11,431 nucleotides of DNA. Source: Solirubrobacterales bacterium. GTDB taxonomy: Bacteria; Actinomycetota; Thermoleophilia; Solirubrobacterales; Solirubrobacteraceae. The first letter of the stretch is position 1. Each line of letters opens with the position of its first letter. The notes under the pieces were generated by a model. That model worked only from the letters and a program-made list of their open reading frames with translations, ran no database searches and had not been told where the DNA came from. This document shows positions 10,760 to 11,431 of the stretch, piece after piece. The translations under genes were made by a program, and so were the position numbers. Where the stretch lies: contig PLYX01000050.1 in NCBI GenBank assembly GCA_003151895.1, positions 1 through 11,431 on the forward strand, read 5' to 3'.

Positions 10760-11431
10760 CTAACGGGATGCCCGCAACTCCGCCACGGCCGCGCGCAGCT
10801 CATTCGCCGGCACATGACAGCCGGTGCGCGCGTCCCCGGGGGCGCCGAGCAGCACGAACGGAACGTGCGCGCCGGTGCGCTTCTTGTCGCGCATGGTTGC
10901 CGTGAGGATCCGCTCGACGTCCTCCCCGTCGAGCGCCACCGGCAGTTCACGCGCCGCCAACAGCTCGCGCACCTGTGCGCGAAGCTCAGGCAGGTTTGAC
11001 AGCCTCAGCGCCGCGAGCAACCCGAGCCCGACGGCCTCGCCGTGGCGGTAGCGCTCGTAGGCGGTGACGGTCTCCAGGGCGTGGCCGACCGTGTGTCCGA
11101 GATTGAGAACCTGACGGCGGCCCGCGTCGCGCTCGTCTTCGGCGACGATCCCAAGCTTGGTGCGCGCGCAGGCGAGGATCGTGCGCTCGTCGAGCGGCTC
11201 GTCCGCCGCGACTCGCTCCCACAGCTCTCCCCCGGCGATCAGGGCGGTCTTGAGCACCTCGACGTAGCCGGCGGCGAGCTCCCGGGGCGGGAGCGTCGCG
11301 AGCGTGTCCGGATCGACCAGCACCCCGGCCGGATGGTGGTAGGCGCCTATATAGTTCTTGGCCTGGGGGAGATCCACACCTGTCTTGCCCCCGTAGGCGG
11401 AGTCGACCTGCGCGACGAGCGTGGTGGGCAC
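10760..11431 (-). CDS. aroB: 3-dehydroquinate synthase, C-terminal part (cut by window edge)
   Basis: The last 223 residues of a roughly 350-aa enzyme; the gene continues past the window edge, so the first visible Val/Met codon is not the start. AroB cyclises DAHP to 3-dehydroquinate with NAD and a divalent metal. Visible signatures (partial numbering) are DSAYGGKTGVDLPQAKN (10-26), metal ligand Glu58 in GYVEVLKTALIAG, NLGHTVGHALE with His113 (metal) and His117, YRHGEAVGLG with His130 (metal), and the C-terminal RDKKRTG substrate-binding segment. It heads the visible operon aroB-aroQ-peptidase. An aroK and aroC would be expected upstream, outside the window. Confidence 0.96.
   Translation of the reverse strand: MPTTLVAQVDSAYGGKTGVDLPQAKNYIGAYHHPAGVLVDPDTLATLPPRELAAGYVEVLKTALIAGGELWERVAADEPLDERTILACARTKLGIVAEDERDAGRRQVLNLGHTVGHALETVTAYERYRHGEAVGLGLLAALRLSNLPELRAQVRELLAARELPVALDGEDVERILTATMRDKKRTGAHVPFVLLGAPGDARTGCHVPANELRAAVAELRASR

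Overview
The window is GC-rich DNA with strong G/C preference at third codon positions, GTG and TTG starts and signs of leaderless transcription. This suggests a high-GC actinobacterium. The aroB-aroQ-M24 peptidase order and a DUF2029/GT87-type membrane glycosyltransferase would fit Thermoleophilia (Solirubrobacterales-like), but no rRNA or marker gene in the window proves that.

Right third (about 7.9-11.4 kb): conserved chromosomal genes. On the minus strand lie a partial aroB (3-dehydroquinate synthase), aroQ (type II 3-dehydroquinase) and an M24 Xaa-Pro-type aminopeptidase whose GTG start overlaps the aroQ stop by 4 bp. A plus-strand polytopic GT87-like gene runs into the peptidase tail to tail, with a 72-bp overlap. 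In many Gram-positive genomes the peptidase is followed by efp; here it is not, so the accessory region appears to start at about 9.1 kb.

Left two thirds (1-7.85 kb): an accessory region built from modules. From left to right: the start of a possible toxin gene cut by the window edge; a broken antitoxin-like fragment; an intact small antitoxin-like gene; two tandem, diverged DUF433-type antitoxin / DUF5615 PIN-like toxin operons; a two-gene SNF2-type helicase plus zinc-ribbon partner module; and a putative BECR-fold toxin / DUF2283 pair. All the toxin-antitoxin genes are on the minus strand; the helicase module is on the plus strand.

The main unexplained structure is a set of four related direct repeats, R1-R4, near 911-968, 1834-1885, 2796-2847 and 7783-7849. 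All share a core close to GAACTGGTTGGTTGTGATCA and all point the same way. R1 and R2 share 23 identical bases. Each lies between modules, on the upstream side of a minus-strand toxin-antitoxin operon, and R2-R4 can be drawn as imperfect hairpins. The modules between repeats are about 0.94, 0.96 and 4.98 kb, and no recognisable gene is clearly interrupted by a repeat. This looks like a cassette-like array of stability/defence modules bounded by an unidentified short repeat. The helicase plus zinc-ribbon pair, set among toxin-antitoxin modules, is the best candidate here for an undescribed system, possibly a split RapA-like machine with a role in defence. That role is inferred from context only.
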